Source: Afifellaceae bacterium
Lineage (GTDB): Bacteria > Pseudomonadota > Alphaproteobacteria > Rhizobiales > Afifellaceae
Direction of reading: 5' to 3'
Length of the DNA: 64,000 nucleotides
Assembly (NCBI GenBank): GCA_028284625.1
Contig: JANQRH010000006.1
Span: forward strand, 1 to 64,000
Shown here: piece by piece, positions 25,951 to 35,310 of the stretch
Numbering within the stretch: position 1 is the stretch's first letter
How the letters are laid out: every line of letters begins with the position of its first letter
Translations under genes and position numbers: made by a program
The notes under the pieces: generated by a model
What the model was told of the DNA's origin: nothing
Seen by the model: the letters and a program-made list of their open reading frames with translations, nothing else
The model's database searches: none

Positions 25951-26553
25951 TTATTTTCCGCCATTCACCACAGTCAGATGCCCGTATCGCTTGCCGCGAT
26001 TGTCCGGGGTCGCGGGCAGGGTGTCCAACAGCGTATCGTTGCGGCGCCGCGCGCCGGGGTGAGCAGCAGGCAGGAACCGAACCGACCTCAGCCATTGCGT
26101 GATGATTCGCCGGCGGATGCGGTTGCTTTCTTCGTGTCCGCCCACGCGCACCATTGAGCCGAGAGCGCCGGCGCCCCCCTTTTCACCCGAAAGAGGCAAC
26201 AGCAGCATCTCATAGGAGACGAACCCGCCGGCCATCGTCTCGCCCATGACGCCGGCGACCAGGCCGGTCGATCGGGCACTCATGGCGCGGAGATCGCGGT
26301 TGAGCGCCTCGCGGTCGTCGGGTCCCCAGAGGTCGAGGAAGCTCTCTTCGGAGAGGTCACGCCCGTAGCGTGAGGCGATCGCCGCGCCGCAGAAGCGGAT
26401 GCGGGTCTCAAGCGACGGGTCGAGATCGACGAGAATGAGATCGGGCAACAGCGGCGCCAGCTCTGTGGCTTTAACGCCACCGGCCCGCACTCCGGTGTCG
26501 TTACGCGCGCCCAGCCAATAATGGTAGAGCGCTGTGCTGGTCTCGTGCTTCAT
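25951..26553 (-). CDS. PAS-domain protein (PAS_5 family)
   Basis: 200 residues from ATG 26553. Starts 'MKHETSTALYHYWLGARND' and continues with 'LLPDLILVDLDPSLETRIRF', the opening of the alphaproteobacterial PAS_5 (DUF1457-like) family. No output domain is present, so it probably acts through protein contacts. Some relatives affect motility or the cell cycle. Transcribed alone; TTAAGGTTAAC sequences upstream (about 26658) resemble CtrA half-sites but lack the right spacing. Confidence 0.82.
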   Translation of the reverse strand: MKHETSTALYHYWLGARNDTGVRAGGVKATELAPLLPDLILVDLDPSLETRIRFCGAAIASRYGRDLSEESFLDLWGPDDREALNRDLRAMSARSTGLVAGVMGETMAGGFVSYEMLLLPLSGEKGGAGALGSMVRVGGHEESNRIRRRIITQWLRSVRFLPAAHPGARRRNDTLLDTLPATPDNRGKRYGHLTVVNGGK

Positions 26554-26893
26554 GACGCCCCGACAGAACGACGGCTGGCGACCGTGTGGAGCACGGCGCT
26601 GCCGTTTCATATGACATTGGGTGCCACGCGGGTCGGCAGGGGCGGCGTGAAACCATTCGTTAAGGTTAACAAAGGGTGAGCGTTGCGCCGTACGGCGCAG
26701 TCGCGTCATGGTTAGTCGTCCAATTCAAGTTGCGGATCGTGTCCCAAGGCCACGGGGCACGGGAGAAAAACAGGGGGCGTCGGAAAGCCGCTGGGTGCAG
26801 CCCGGCGGCTTTCTCTTGTGACCGCTTCGCTTGTTCCAAACGCCGCAGGTTTTCCGCTTGCCATGCCTTTGACGAAGCGGGCATGAGCGAGCC

Positions 26894-27601
26894 ATGTCGC
26901 GCACCCCCGCCATCAACCTGCCGCCCGCCGTTCTGTGGCTCGCTGTGCTGTTCATCGGCGTTCACCTGCTGCGTCAAGTGCTGACGCCGGAGCAGGAGCG
27001 GTGGCTGCTCCTGACTTTCTCGTTCATTCCCGTTCGTTATGCGGAGATCGGCGACGCGCTGCCAGGAGGCGTTGCAGCGCGCATCTGGTCGCCGGTCACC
27101 TATGCCTTTCTCCATGGCGATGTCGCTCATCTCGTTGTGAACGTTCTATGGATGGCGATCTTTGGCGGCGCCCTCGCCAGGCGCTTCGGGTCTGTCCGTT
27201 TTCTGCTGATGTCGCTTGTCGCGGCCATCGCCGGCGCGGCGGCCCATTACATCGTCCATTCGATGGACGGCGCCATCGTCGTGGGCGCATCCGGCGCCGT
27301 ATCCGGCATGATGGCGGCAACCGCCTGCTTTGCCTTCGCACCGGGTGGGCCGCTGGCCGGCGGACGAACGGCGGCCGCCTACCGGCAGCCGGCGGAGCCG
27401 ATTGTCCGTGCGCTGCTCAATCCGCGCGCCGCCGCGTTCATTGTTATTTGGTTCGCCATCAATCTTGTTTTTGGCCTGACGGGCGGTCTCGGCGCCGACC
27501 TGGCTGGGCGCATCGCCTGGGAGGCGCATATCGGCGGATTCCTCGCCGGGCTACTCGTCTTTCCCCTGCTTGATCCGGTGCGGCGCGAACACCCGTCCTG
27601 A
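26894..27601 (+). CDS. Rhomboid-family intramembrane serine protease
   Basis: Inner-membrane protease of 235 residues with about six membrane segments. The catalytic Ser lies in 'VGASGAVSGMMAA' (GxSG) and His in 'EAHIGGFLAGLLVF' of the last helix. 'SPVTYAFLHGDVAHLVVNVL' is the conserved segment before helix 2. It cleaves membrane-protein helices; the client is unknown. Confidence 0.93.
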   Translation: MSRTPAINLPPAVLWLAVLFIGVHLLRQVLTPEQERWLLLTFSFIPVRYAEIGDALPGGVAARIWSPVTYAFLHGDVAHLVVNVLWMAIFGGALARRFGSVRFLLMSLVAAIAGAAAHYIVHSMDGAIVVGASGAVSGMMAATACFAFAPGGPLAGGRTAAAYRQPAEPIVRALLNPRAAAFIVIWFAINLVFGLTGGLGADLAGRIAWEAHIGGFLAGLLVFPLLDPVRREHPS

Positions 27602-27788
27602 GCCTACGCCCGGCACGCCTCGTGCGGTCGCGGAAGTGTCACGTCTAACCGCATGATCCTTAAGTCGGATTTTGTGCCTTAGGGCACTGCCGTTGTTTGC
27701 GCTGGCCTCACCGGCGCCTGGTTTCTAAACTAAGAATGGCATTCCCGCGGAAGACGGAACCGACAAAAAATGGACGAGGGAGGTGTCG

Positions 27789-28217
27789 ATGACCGTGAAG
27801 CGGATCATCTCAGAAAAGGGGACGGACGTGGTGACCGTCGCCCCGGACGCGTCATTGGAGTCGATCGCCGGCACACTGGCACAACACAAGATCGGCGCGG
27901 TCGTGGTCGCCGATGGGACGACCATCCGCGGCATCATCTCCGAGCGTGACATCGTGCGCGCTTTGGCAAGCCATGGCGGCGTGGCGCTCAGCAAGGCGGC
28001 GAATGAGTGGATGACTCAGGAGGTGGTGACCTGCGAGTTGGCGGAGAGCATCAACGACGTGATGCAGAAGATGACCAGCGGTCGCTTCCGCCATTTGCCT
28101 GTAGTCGAGGACGGAAAGCTCTCCGGGATCATCTCCATCGGCGACGTGGTGAAGCGGCGGATTGAAGACGTGGTGCGAGAAGCGGAGCAGATCCGCGAAT
28201 ACATCACGACGGCTTAA
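27789..28217 (+). CDS. Two-CBS-domain protein
   Basis: 142 residues made of two CBS domains (about 8-60 and 75-130), with 'GIISERDIVRALASHG' and 'LSGIISIGDVVKRRIEDVV' as the conserved ends. ATG 27789 follows GGGAGGTG. Such stand-alone proteins bind adenine nucleotides and tune enzymes or channels; the partner is not evident. Convergent with hisI. Confidence 0.92.
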   Translation: MTVKRIISEKGTDVVTVAPDASLESIAGTLAQHKIGAVVVADGTTIRGIISERDIVRALASHGGVALSKAANEWMTQEVVTCELAESINDVMQKMTSGRFRHLPVVEDGKLSGIISIGDVVKRRIEDVVREAEQIREYITTA

Positions 28218-28237
28218 GGACGCTGGCGAAATCCTAA

Positions 28238-28648
28238 TCAGCTGTCGGCGCTGTCCTCCGGCTCGAACGGCCGTTCAACTGGGCCCGCGCCAAGTGGCAC
28301 GCGACGATAAAAGCAGCTGGACCGTCCGGTGTGACACGTGCCGGCGCGATTGCCGATTTCGGCGCGCACAAGCACGACGTCCTGATCGCAATCGGTCGCA
28401 AGGCTCGCTACGCGCTGCAACGCGCCCGACGTCTCGCCCTTCTTCCAAATGGCCTGCCGCGACCGGCTCCAGTAATGCACAAAGCCCGTCTCTAACGTGA
28501 GACGAAGCGCCTCCTCGTTCATCCACGCCATCATCAAGACGTCGCCATTGGCGTCGTCGAGCGTGACGCACGGGATCAGTCCGGCGCTGTCGAAGCGCGG
28601 CGTGAAGGTGCGGCTTTCTTCGATCCCCGGCTGGTCGGGAACGGACAT
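28238..28648 (-). CDS. hisI: Phosphoribosyl-AMP cyclohydrolase
   Basis: Third step of histidine synthesis: opens the adenine ring of phosphoribosyl-AMP. 136 residues, HisI domain alone with no fused HisE. Metal and zinc motifs are 'ATDCDQDVVLVRAE' and 'TCHTGRSSCFYRRV', and the N-terminal core is 'DVLMMAWMNEEALRLTLETG'. Lies downstream of folE on the same strand with a dispersed palindrome between. Confidence 0.96.
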   Translation of the reverse strand: MSVPDQPGIEESRTFTPRFDSAGLIPCVTLDDANGDVLMMAWMNEEALRLTLETGFVHYWSRSRQAIWKKGETSGALQRVASLATDCDQDVVLVRAEIGNRAGTCHTGRSSCFYRRVPLGAGPVERPFEPEDSADS

Positions 28649-28661
28649 CGGCGGGCCCTCA

Positions 28662-28710
28662 GAGCATGATCCCGAAAAGTGGGAACCGGTTTTCGGACAA
28701 GATCATGCTC
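28662..28710. repeat. Dispersed palindromic repeat typical of Hyphomicrobiales
   Basis: Imperfect palindrome with outer arms GAGCATGATC and GATCATGCTC and inner arms CCGAAAA/TTTTCGG around GTGGGAACCGG. This is the short intergenic element seen in many copies in rhizobial genomes, from memory. It lies between folE and hisI. Confidence 0.8.
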
Positions 28711-28765
28711 AAAGCAAAGAAATAGAGCGTTCGAGCAATTCAGCGAATGCGAGAATGCTCGGCCG

Positions 28766-29392
28766 TTAGCGGTTGGACGGCCGTATGAGATTGAGGAACT
28801 TCTCGCGTTCCGCCGTGCTCTCTCTGAAGACACCGGTGAAACGCGAGGTCATGGTCGACGCGCCGGACTTTTGCACGCCGCGCATCGACATGCACAGATG
28901 CTCCGCCTCCAGCATCACGGCCACGCCGCGCGCGCCGAGATATTCCTCAAGCGCATCGGCGATCTGAGCCGTCAGCGTCTCCTGCGTCTGCAGCCGCCGG
29001 GCATAGAGATCGACGAGACGCGCCAGCTTGGATAGGCCCACCACGCCATCCACCGGATAATAGGCGATATGCGCCACACCCGTGAACGGCACCATGTGGT
29101 GTTCGCAATGCGAATGGAACTCGATGTCGCGCACCAGCACCATGTCCTCAAAACCGCCGATGTCCTTGAACGTGGCGGAGAGCACGTCGCTCGGCTCGCG
29201 ACCGTAACCGGAATAGAGCTCCTCATAGGCCTTGACCACACGCTGCGGCGTGTCGAGCAGGCCTTCACGGCGCGGATCGTCGCCGGTCCAGGCAATCAGC
29301 GTGCGCACGGCAGCCTCCGCCTCCTCCCGGGCCGGCCGGTCCGGCGCGCTGTGCTCCGGCTTGGGCTCAAGTCTCTTGATATCTGCCGTCAT
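28766..29392 (-). CDS. folE: GTP cyclohydrolase I
   Basis: Makes dihydroneopterin triphosphate from GTP, the entry to folate synthesis. About 208 residues from ATG 29392; an upstream start at 29437 would add 15. Zinc and catalytic motifs are '[19 protein letters not shown]', '[19 protein letters not shown]' and '[14 protein letters not shown]'. Divergent from the Fe-S scaffold gene. Confidence 0.96.
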   Translation of the reverse strand: MTADIKRLEPKPEHSAPDRPAREEAEAAVRTLIAWTGDDPRREGLLDTPQRVVKAYEELYSGYGREPSDVLSATFKDIGGFEDMVLVRDIEFHSHCEHHMVPFTGVAHIAYYPVDGVVGLSKLARLVDLYARRLQTQETLTAQIADALEEYLGARGVAVMLEAEHLCMSMRGVQKSGASTMTSRFTGVFRESTAEREKFLNLIRPSNR

Positions 29393-29501
29393 ATCTTGCT
29401 CTCTGCCCAGCCGAATTTCGATGGCGCGGGCGGCCATGACGCTCCTATATAGGGGCTAATCGGATTTGACCAATCGCGCAGAGCGCTCAAGATCGTCACT
29501 T

Positions 29502-29963
29502 ATGCTCGACGACATCTACAACGCCAAGATCTTGGAGCTGGCGGGGAATATCCCGAAGATTGGCCGGCTTGATGCGCCCGACGCCACTGCCCGCGCGCAT
29601 TCGCGGCTTTGCGGCTCCACCGTCACGGTCGATCTGAAGATGGCCGACGGGCGGGTCAGCGACTTCGCCCACGACGTCAAGGCGTGCGCGCTCGGTCAGG
29701 CGTCCTCCTCCATCATGGCGCGGAACGTGATCGGCTCCACACCCCAGGAGCTTCGTGAGGTGCGCGAAAGCATGCGCAAGATGCTGAAGGAGGAGGGCGA
29801 GCCGCCGACCGGCCGCTGGGCTGACCTGAAATACCTGGAGCCGGTGCGCGACTATCGCGCCCGCCACACCTCCACCATGCTCACCTTCGACGCCGTGGTG
29901 GACGCCGTGGACCAGATCGAAGCCGGCAAAGACGTTGCGGCCAGCGAGGCGGCTTCGGCTTGA
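29502..29963 (+). CDS. Iron-sulfur cluster assembly scaffold protein (NifU/IscU-like)
   Basis: 153 residues from ATG 29502. Cluster-ligand cysteines are seen in 'SRLCGSTVTVDL' and 'DVKACALGQASSSIM', but the third Cys of classical IscU is missing: the segment reads 'RARHTSTMLTFDAV'. This two-cysteine form is, as I recall, usual for the alphaproteobacterial family. Its end overlaps the longest possible yidD frame by 4 bases, so the two are probably co-transcribed. Confidence 0.88.
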   Translation: MLDDIYNAKILELAGNIPKIGRLDAPDATARAHSRLCGSTVTVDLKMADGRVSDFAHDVKACALGQASSSIMARNVIGSTPQELREVRESMRKMLKEEGEPPTGRWADLKYLEPVRDYRARHTSTMLTFDAVVDAVDQIEAGKDVAASEAASA

Positions 29964-29971
29964 ATTTCAAG

Positions 29972-30325
29972 ATGGCCATGTCCCCCGCCAAAGGAGATCA
30001 CAGCTCGTCGCTTCCCGCGCTCGGCAAGTGGATCGCGTCTGTCCCGGCGCTCGCCGCGCGCGGCTTGATCCTCGTCTATCGCTATACCCTGTCAAGCCTT
30101 GTCGGCCGCACCTGCCGGCATCTGCCAACCTGCTCGGAATATGCCGACAACGCGATTGCCCGCTTCGGCCTGTGGCGCGGCGGGTGGATGGCGCTGGCGC
30201 GCTTCTGGCGCTGCCGGCCGCTCGGCAGCCGCGGCTTCGACCCGGTGCCGGAAACCTTGCCTGCCGATGCGCGCTGGTATACGCCCTGGCGCTACGGTTT
30301 CTGGGGCTCCGATCTTCCCGATTGA
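29972..30325 (+). CDS. yidD: Membrane protein insertion efficiency factor
   Basis: About 117 residues. The family core is complete: 'RYTLSSLVGRTCRHLPTCSE', 'YADNAIARFGLWRGGWM' and 'RFWRCRPLGSRGFDPVP'. It assists YidC-dependent insertion at the inner membrane. The start could be ATG 29972 or 29978; a TTG at 29960 overlaps the upstream stop. No rnpA or yidC is adjacent, an arrangement common in alphaproteobacteria. Confidence 0.93.
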   Translation: MAMSPAKGDHSSSLPALGKWIASVPALAARGLILVYRYTLSSLVGRTCRHLPTCSEYADNAIARFGLWRGGWMALARFWRCRPLGSRGFDPVPETLPADARWYTPWRYGFWGSDLPD

Positions 30326-30410
30326 GCCTTAAGCCGGCGTTCTCAACGCGCAGTATTCTCAATACACGAAGGACAGGCGCCGCCGTTTGAGGCGACGCGA
30401 AAGCTGAGCC

Positions 30411-32378
30411 ATGGTCACGATCTCTCTCCCCGACGGTGCAACGCGCGACGTTCCTGAAGGCGCGACCGGCACGATCGTGGCGGAGGGCATCTCCAAGTCG
30501 CTCGCCAAGAAGGCCGTCGCCATGAAGGTCGACGGCGCGCTCGCCGACCTCGCCGATCCCGTGCCGGACGGCGCAATGGTGGAGATCGTCACGCGCGATC
30601 ATCCCGATGCGCTGGAGCTGATCCGTCACGACTGTGCGCACGTATTGGCGGAAGCCGTGCAGGCGCTGTTTCCCGGCACGCAGGTGACGATCGGGCCGGT
30701 GATAGAGAACGGCTTCTATTACGACTTCTTTCGCAACGAGCCGTTCTCCACCGACGACTTCGCCACCATCGAAGCGAAGATGCGCGAGATCATCGCCCGC
30801 AATCAGCCTTTCACTAAAGAGGCTTGGGACCGTGAGCGCGCGCAGAAAATCTTCCGCGACAAGGGCGAGATGTTCAAGGTCGAGCTGGTGGATGCGATCC
30901 CCGACGGCGAGGAGCTGAAGGTCTATTTCCAGGGCGACTGGTTCGACCTTTGCCGCGGGCCCCACATGCCCTCCACCGGCAAGATCGGCGACGCCTTCAA
31001 GCTGACCAAGCTCGCTGGCGCCTATTGGCGCGGTGATTCCAGCCGCCAGCAGCTGCAGCGCATCTACGGCACCGCCTGGCCCAGCAAAAAGGAGCTCGAC
31101 GCCTACCTCATGATGCTGGAGGAGGCGGAGAAGCGCGATCATCGCCGCATCGGCCGCGAGATGAACCTCTTCCACCTGCAGGACGAGGCGCAGGGCTCGG
31201 TGTTCTGGCACGCCAAGGGCTTCGCCATCTGGCGCGCGCTGGAGGCCTATATCCGCCGCCGGCTGGATGCCGACGGCTACGACGAGGTGAAGACGCCGCA
31301 GCTTCTCGACGCGCGCCTTTGGGAGCAGTCGGGCCATTGGTCGAAGTTCCGCGAGAACATGTTCGTCGTGCCTGACCACACACCCAACACCGAAGAGGAC
31401 GGGCCGGTCCTGGAGGGCGAGGTGGAGCGTTGGATGGCGTTGAAGCCGATGAACTGCCCGGCGCATGTGCAGATCTTCAACCAGGGCATCAAATCCTACC
31501 GCGACCTGCCCATCCGTATGGCCGAGTTCGGCTGTTGCCATCGCAACGAGCCGCATGGCGCGCTGCACGGATTGATGCGCGTGCGCCAGATGACGCAGGA
31601 CGACGCGCACATCTTCTGCACCGACGATCAGGTCACCGACGAGACGCGCCGGTTCCTGGCTCTGTTCGCCAAGGTCTATGGCGACATGGGCCTGACCGAC
31701 ATCCGCTACAAGCTGGCGACGCGGCCCGCCGTCCGCGCCGGCGAGGACGCCGTTTGGGACCGCGCGGAGAAATCGCTCGCCGATGCGCTGACCGCGTCGG
31801 GCATTGATTTCGAATACGCGCCGGGCGAGGGCGCCTTCTACGGCCCGAAGCTCGAGTTCCACCTCACCGACGCCATCGGCCGCACATGGCAATGCGGCAC
31901 CTATCAGCTCGACTACGTGCTGCCGGAACGGCTCGACGCCTCCTATGTCGGCGAGGATGGCGAGCGCCATCGGCCGGTCATGCTGCATCGCGCCGTGTTC
32001 GGCACGTTCGAGCGCTTCATCGGCATTCTTTTGGAGCACTATGCCGGGCGGCTGCCGCTTTGGCTGGCGCCGGTGCAGGCCGTGGTCGCGCCGATCACCT
32101 CCGACGCGGACGGCTACGCGGAGACAGTCGCCGAACAGCTGGAGGTCGCTGGCATTCGCACTGCGGCCGACCTTCGCAACGAGAAGATCAACTACAAGGT
32201 CCGCGAGCACTCAGTGGCCCGCGTGCCGGTGATTTTTGTGGTTGGGCGCCGCGAGGCGGAACAGGGCACTGTCTCCATCCGCCGCCTCGGATCGAAGGAT
32301 CAGGAGGTCGCCCCCCTCGACGCGGCCGTGGCGGCGATTGTGGGCGAAGCCACGCCGCCTGATCTGCCTGGCGCTTAG
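30411..32378 (+). CDS. thrS: Threonyl-tRNA synthetase
   Basis: Class II synthetase of 655 residues. In order: TGS domain (residues 1-60), second editing domain with the HxxxH pattern '[11 protein letters not shown]' and '[11 protein letters not shown]' (about 60-230), catalytic core (about 245-530) with the zinc-binding '[12 protein letters not shown]' and '[12 protein letters not shown]'-like motif 2, and a C-terminal anticodon-binding domain ending near 645. Full length. A composite repeat follows the stop. Confidence 0.97.
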   Translation: MVTISLPDGATRDVPEGATGTIVAEGISKSLAKKAVAMKVDGALADLADPVPDGAMVEIVTRDHPDALELIRHDCAHVLAEAVQALFPGTQVTIGPVIENGFYYDFFRNEPFSTDDFATIEAKMREIIARNQPFTKEAWDRERAQKIFRDKGEMFKVELVDAIPDGEELKVYFQGDWFDLCRGPHMPSTGKIGDAFKLTKLAGAYWRGDSSRQQLQRIYGTAWPSKKELDAYLMMLEEAEKRDHRRIGREMNLFHLQDEAQGSVFWHAKGFAIWRALEAYIRRRLDADGYDEVKTPQLLDARLWEQSGHWSKFRENMFVVPDHTPNTEEDGPVLEGEVERWMALKPMNCPAHVQIFNQGIKSYRDLPIRMAEFGCCHRNEPHGALHGLMRVRQMTQDDAHIFCTDDQVTDETRRFLALFAKVYGDMGLTDIRYKLATRPAVRAGEDAVWDRAEKSLADALTASGIDFEYAPGEGAFYGPKLEFHLTDAIGRTWQCGTYQLDYVLPERLDASYVGEDGERHRPVMLHRAVFGTFERFIGILLEHYAGRLPLWLAPVQAVVAPITSDADGYAETVAEQLEVAGIRTAADLRNEKINYKVREHSVARVPVIFVVGRREAEQGTVSIRRLGSKDQEVAPLDAAVAAIVGEATPPDLPGA

Positions 32379-32386
32379 CCCCGATG

Positions 32387-32654
32387 CCACACCTCCCCCT
32401 TGCGGGGAGGTCGAAATTCCCAAGCCGCAGGCGCGGAGAATTTCGGGTGGGGGTATGCCCTTTCATCCCTCATCCTGACGTGCGTCATTCGCCCTTTCGA
32501 GGCTCGCCCTGTCGGGCTCGCACCTCAGGATGAGGGCGAAAGGCGCCTCGAAGGACGAAGTGAAAGAGCCGAGCAAGACAGCTGATCACCCCCACCCGAA
32601 CCCGGCTGCGCTCACGCTCGCCGGCTTCGACCTCCCCGCAAGGGGGAGGTGGGG
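32387..32654. repeat. Composite inverted-repeat element
   Basis: Two inverted copies of a unit of about 68 bases (32387-32454 and 32587-32654), each with ACCTCCCCCTTGCGGGGAGG at its outer end and GGGTGGGGGT at its inner end. They flank a third palindromic stretch (about 32467-32558) built on CTCATCCTGA/TCAGGATGAG. It fills the gap between the convergent thrS and repeat-protein genes and has the same architecture as the element at 61519-61680. Confidence 0.8.
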
Positions 32655-32676
32655 CGCAAGCGGCATGGCGGCTTGG

Positions 32677-33612
32677 CTACTCTTCTTCCACCGGCTCTGC
32701 CCCGTCAGGCTCTGCCACGAGCGTGCCGGTCTCCGGCTGCACGATGTCTTCAAGCTGCACTTCGATGTCGCGCTCGACTCCCGCCTCAACGGAGAAATCG
32801 CGCGAATAGATGCGATCCTGATGCTTGGCGATCGCCGTATAGCTGCCGGCGGTCAGCACGATCGACGGGAAGGCCCCGATGCTCTCGTGCACGGTGATCC
32901 CGTCCTGCGTCGTCACCGTCCAGCTTGTGTTGGCGATCGCCTCGCCGCCGATCTCCGACACGAGCTTCAGCGTCACCTCAGCGCCGGTATGGCGCATGAC
33001 CGCGCGGGTGAGCTTGCCAGCCTCCACGACGATGTCGGCGCGCACGATGGCGTTGACGCTGCCATAGCGGCTGACGACGTGATAGGTGCCGGCACTCAGC
33101 GGGATCAGGCTGTCCTTGCCGGCATGCGGCACGACGGTGATCAGGTCGCCGGCCTCGTTCTCCTGCAAGATCTCAAACGACAGCCGGTCCGCCGGCAGGC
33201 TCTGTTCTTCGTTCACCACCGAATCGAGGACGAGACCGCCGGCATTCAGCACCAGCGATTCAAACTGGTCGTCGTCGGAGATGGTCACGCGCTTTGTCGC
33301 GCCGGCACGCCCGAAGGCGGCGTGCACGAGATAATCGCCTGGCGGCAATTTGACCGCCGCCGTGCCGCCTTGCTCGGTTTCAAACACCAGCGGCAGCGAT
33401 CCGTCTCCTTCAGGGCTCGGCGCGAACACGCGCCAGATAACGCCGCTCGTCAGCGGCTCACTGCCATCCATCAGCCGCGCTTCCATGATGAGATTGTAGC
33501 TGCTCTGCGCTGCCGCCGGCCCGGCAACCACGATGAGCAAGGCCGCAAGAAGGGCCGAGCGCGCAATATGAATGGCGCGATTCGCTCTCGTCCTGGGGAA
33601 TGGCAAGCGCAT
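32677..33612 (-). CDS. Secreted repeat protein with three beta-sandwich-like repeats
   Basis: 311 residues with a signal peptide ending near 'GPAAAQ' (about residue 36). The mature part shows three related repeats, each closing with a short turn of the type L-x-A/P-G-x-Y: 'LPPGDYLVHAAFGRAG', 'LSAGTYHVVSRYGSVN' and 'LTAGSYTAIAKHQDR'. Each turn is followed by a strand and V-x-AG. This resembles carboxypeptidase regulatory-like or Cna-B domains. The C terminus is acidic (ends EPVEEE). Periplasmic or exported; function unknown. Confidence 0.75.
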   Translation of the reverse strand: MRLPFPRTRANRAIHIARSALLAALLIVVAGPAAAQSSYNLIMEARLMDGSEPLTSGVIWRVFAPSPEGDGSLPLVFETEQGGTAAVKLPPGDYLVHAAFGRAGATKRVTISDDDQFESLVLNAGGLVLDSVVNEEQSLPADRLSFEILQENEAGDLITVVPHAGKDSLIPLSAGTYHVVSRYGSVNAIVRADIVVEAGKLTRAVMRHTGAEVTLKLVSEIGGEAIANTSWTVTTQDGITVHESIGAFPSIVLTAGSYTAIAKHQDRIYSRDFSVEAGVERDIEVQLEDIVQPETGTLVAEPDGAEPVEEE

Positions 33613-33662
33613 CGCGTCGTGCTAAGCCCGCTCACATGGCGAATTCAAGACCTGAGGGCTCA

Positions 33663-34244
33663 ATGCCGCACGTGACGCTGGCCGATTACTTGTCCAAACG
33701 CCGCACGATTCCAGCCGCACAGCTCGGTGCGCCGGGCCCCGATTCGGCAGCTTTGCACGCCATGCTGACGATAGCGGCGCGTGTGCCCGACCACGGAAAG
33801 CTGGCGCCGTGGCGCTTTATTCTCTTCGACGAAGACCGTCGCGCAGCCGTCGAGGAACTCGTTCGCATCGCCGAGCGCCACGGCGACGAACGAGAGCGCG
33901 CGCAGCGCATTGAGAAGGCGAAGGGCTTCGCCGATGCGCCGCTCGTCGTCTGCGTCGTGTCGGCCGCCGACCCGGATCATCCCAAGATACCGCTATGGGA
34001 GCAGCAGCTCTCCGCCGGCGCCGTCTGCTTCAATCTGCTGCATGCCGCCGCGGCCCACGGCTTCGCAGCACAATGGCTGACGAACTGGTTCGCCTATGAT
34101 GAGGACGCAATGCGCTTCCTCGGGCTAAAGGACGGCGAGCGCATCGCCGGCTTCGTCCATATCGGCACGCCCAAACTGCCGCCGACGGAGCGCGACCGCC
34201 CCGATGTCGACGCCATCACGGATGTGTGGCGCGCGCCGGCCTAG
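33663..34244 (+). CDS. Nitroreductase-family protein
   Basis: 193 residues from ATG 33663, after GAGGG; ATG 33636 is an alternative. FMN-binding fold markers are 'SKRRTIPAAQLGAPGPD', 'AARVPDHGKLAPWRFILF', 'AAAHGFAAQWLTNWFAYDED' and 'GFVHIGTPKLPPTERDRP'. It matches the YdjA-like branch of small nitroreductases. NAD(P)H-dependent reduction of an unknown substrate. Confidence 0.9.
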   Translation: MPHVTLADYLSKRRTIPAAQLGAPGPDSAALHAMLTIAARVPDHGKLAPWRFILFDEDRRAAVEELVRIAERHGDERERAQRIEKAKGFADAPLVVCVVSAADPDHPKIPLWEQQLSAGAVCFNLLHAAAAHGFAAQWLTNWFAYDEDAMRFLGLKDGERIAGFVHIGTPKLPPTERDRPDVDAITDVWRAPA

Positions 34245-35086
34245 CTGCTGCCTCGGCGCGCTCTGGCGACCACGCGCTCCCGGTGCAGCGTGTAGATGCC
34301 GGTGGCCGTGATGATCAGCGCGCCGATCCAGGTCCACAAATCGGGCAGCTGGGCAAAAACCAGATAGCCGTACATCACGCCCCATATGAGGAGCGTGTAA
34401 TGGACCGGCGCCACCACGACCGCCTGCGCCACCTCAAGCGCCTTGATGACCATAAGCTCGCCAAGCGCCGCCATCACCGCGAAGCTGATCAGGAGCGTTA
34501 TCTCAAGGCCGCTCGTCGGCCAGCGCCAGACGAACGGCAGCGGTATGGTGAGGATCAGGCTACCGACCAGCGCCGTATAGGCGACCGTCGTTACGGTCCG
34601 GTCGGAGCCGCTCAAAGCGCGCGATACGATCTGGCGCAGCGCAAAGAAGAACGCCGCCAAGACAACCAGCATGACGGCGGGGTGGATGGCGCCGAGCCCC
34701 GGGCGGATGACGATCATCGCGCCAACGAATCCGATAGTGACGGCACTCCATCGCCGGATGCCCACCGGCTCGCGCAGAATCATTGCACCGAGCACGGTGA
34801 CGAAGAACGGCGCCACGAAGCTGACCGCCACCGCATCGGCGAGCGGCACGAAGGCGAGCGCCACGATGAAACAGGCCCCCGAGCCGGCCGCCAGCGCCCC
34901 GCGCGTGATCTGCAGGCCGGGATGTGCGGTTCGCAGCACCGATAGTCCACGCCAGGCCAGCAGGATCAGCACCATGGTCAGTAGGCCTAGTTGCCGCGAC
35001 CAGACGATCTGAATCGGATGCAGCGTATCGGTGAGAAACTTGGCCTGCGTGTCGACCGCGGCGAATATGAACATACCGGCGGCCAT
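34241..35086 (-). CDS. DMT-superfamily (EamA) transporter
   Basis: Inner-membrane transporter with ten predicted helices in two EamA repeats, 281 residues from ATG 35086. The first codon lies inside the usual first helix region. The reading frame continues upstream with typical N-terminal residues (...DKRQSDSARGIAY) but has no ATG, GTG or TTG. An ATA at 35164 preceded by GGAAGGA would give 307 residues, the normal length. It overlaps the end of the convergent nitroreductase gene by 4 bases. Substrate unknown. Confidence 0.85.
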   Translation of the reverse strand: MAAGMFIFAAVDTQAKFLTDTLHPIQIVWSRQLGLLTMVLILLAWRGLSVLRTAHPGLQITRGALAAGSGACFIVALAFVPLADAVAVSFVAPFFVTVLGAMILREPVGIRRWSAVTIGFVGAMIVIRPGLGAIHPAVMLVVLAAFFFALRQIVSRALSGSDRTVTTVAYTALVGSLILTIPLPFVWRWPTSGLEITLLISFAVMAALGELMVIKALEVAQAVVVAPVHYTLLIWGVMYGYLVFAQLPDLWTWIGALIITATGIYTLHRERVVARARRGSS

Positions 35087-35310
35087 ATAGGCGATGCCGC
35101 GCGCACTATCCGATTGGCGCTTGTCCTCGGAAGTGAGGATCGGTGTTGCCGGGTCGATCGATATGGCTGCCGTTCCTTCCCTTCGCGCCGCGCAAAGGGA
35201 AGGTTCGCCGCCCCACGCATGCTCGCGTGTGTCTTACGCCATATTGTCGCGGGAGCCGATATGTATCTGCCGCCGAAGTCGCAGCGGCCGCGACGCCGAT
35301 CTATGCGCCG

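Noticed and set aside
26655..26672. CtrA site near the PAS gene (TTAAGGTTAAC).
   Set aside because: The two half-sites are only 2 bases apart instead of 7.
29967..32210. Very long open frame (about 747 residues) on the minus strand opposite thrS and yidD.
   Set aside because: It mirrors highly conserved thrS and yidD codons, has low-complexity His/Arg/Ala composition and no recognisable domain. A shadow caused by high GC.
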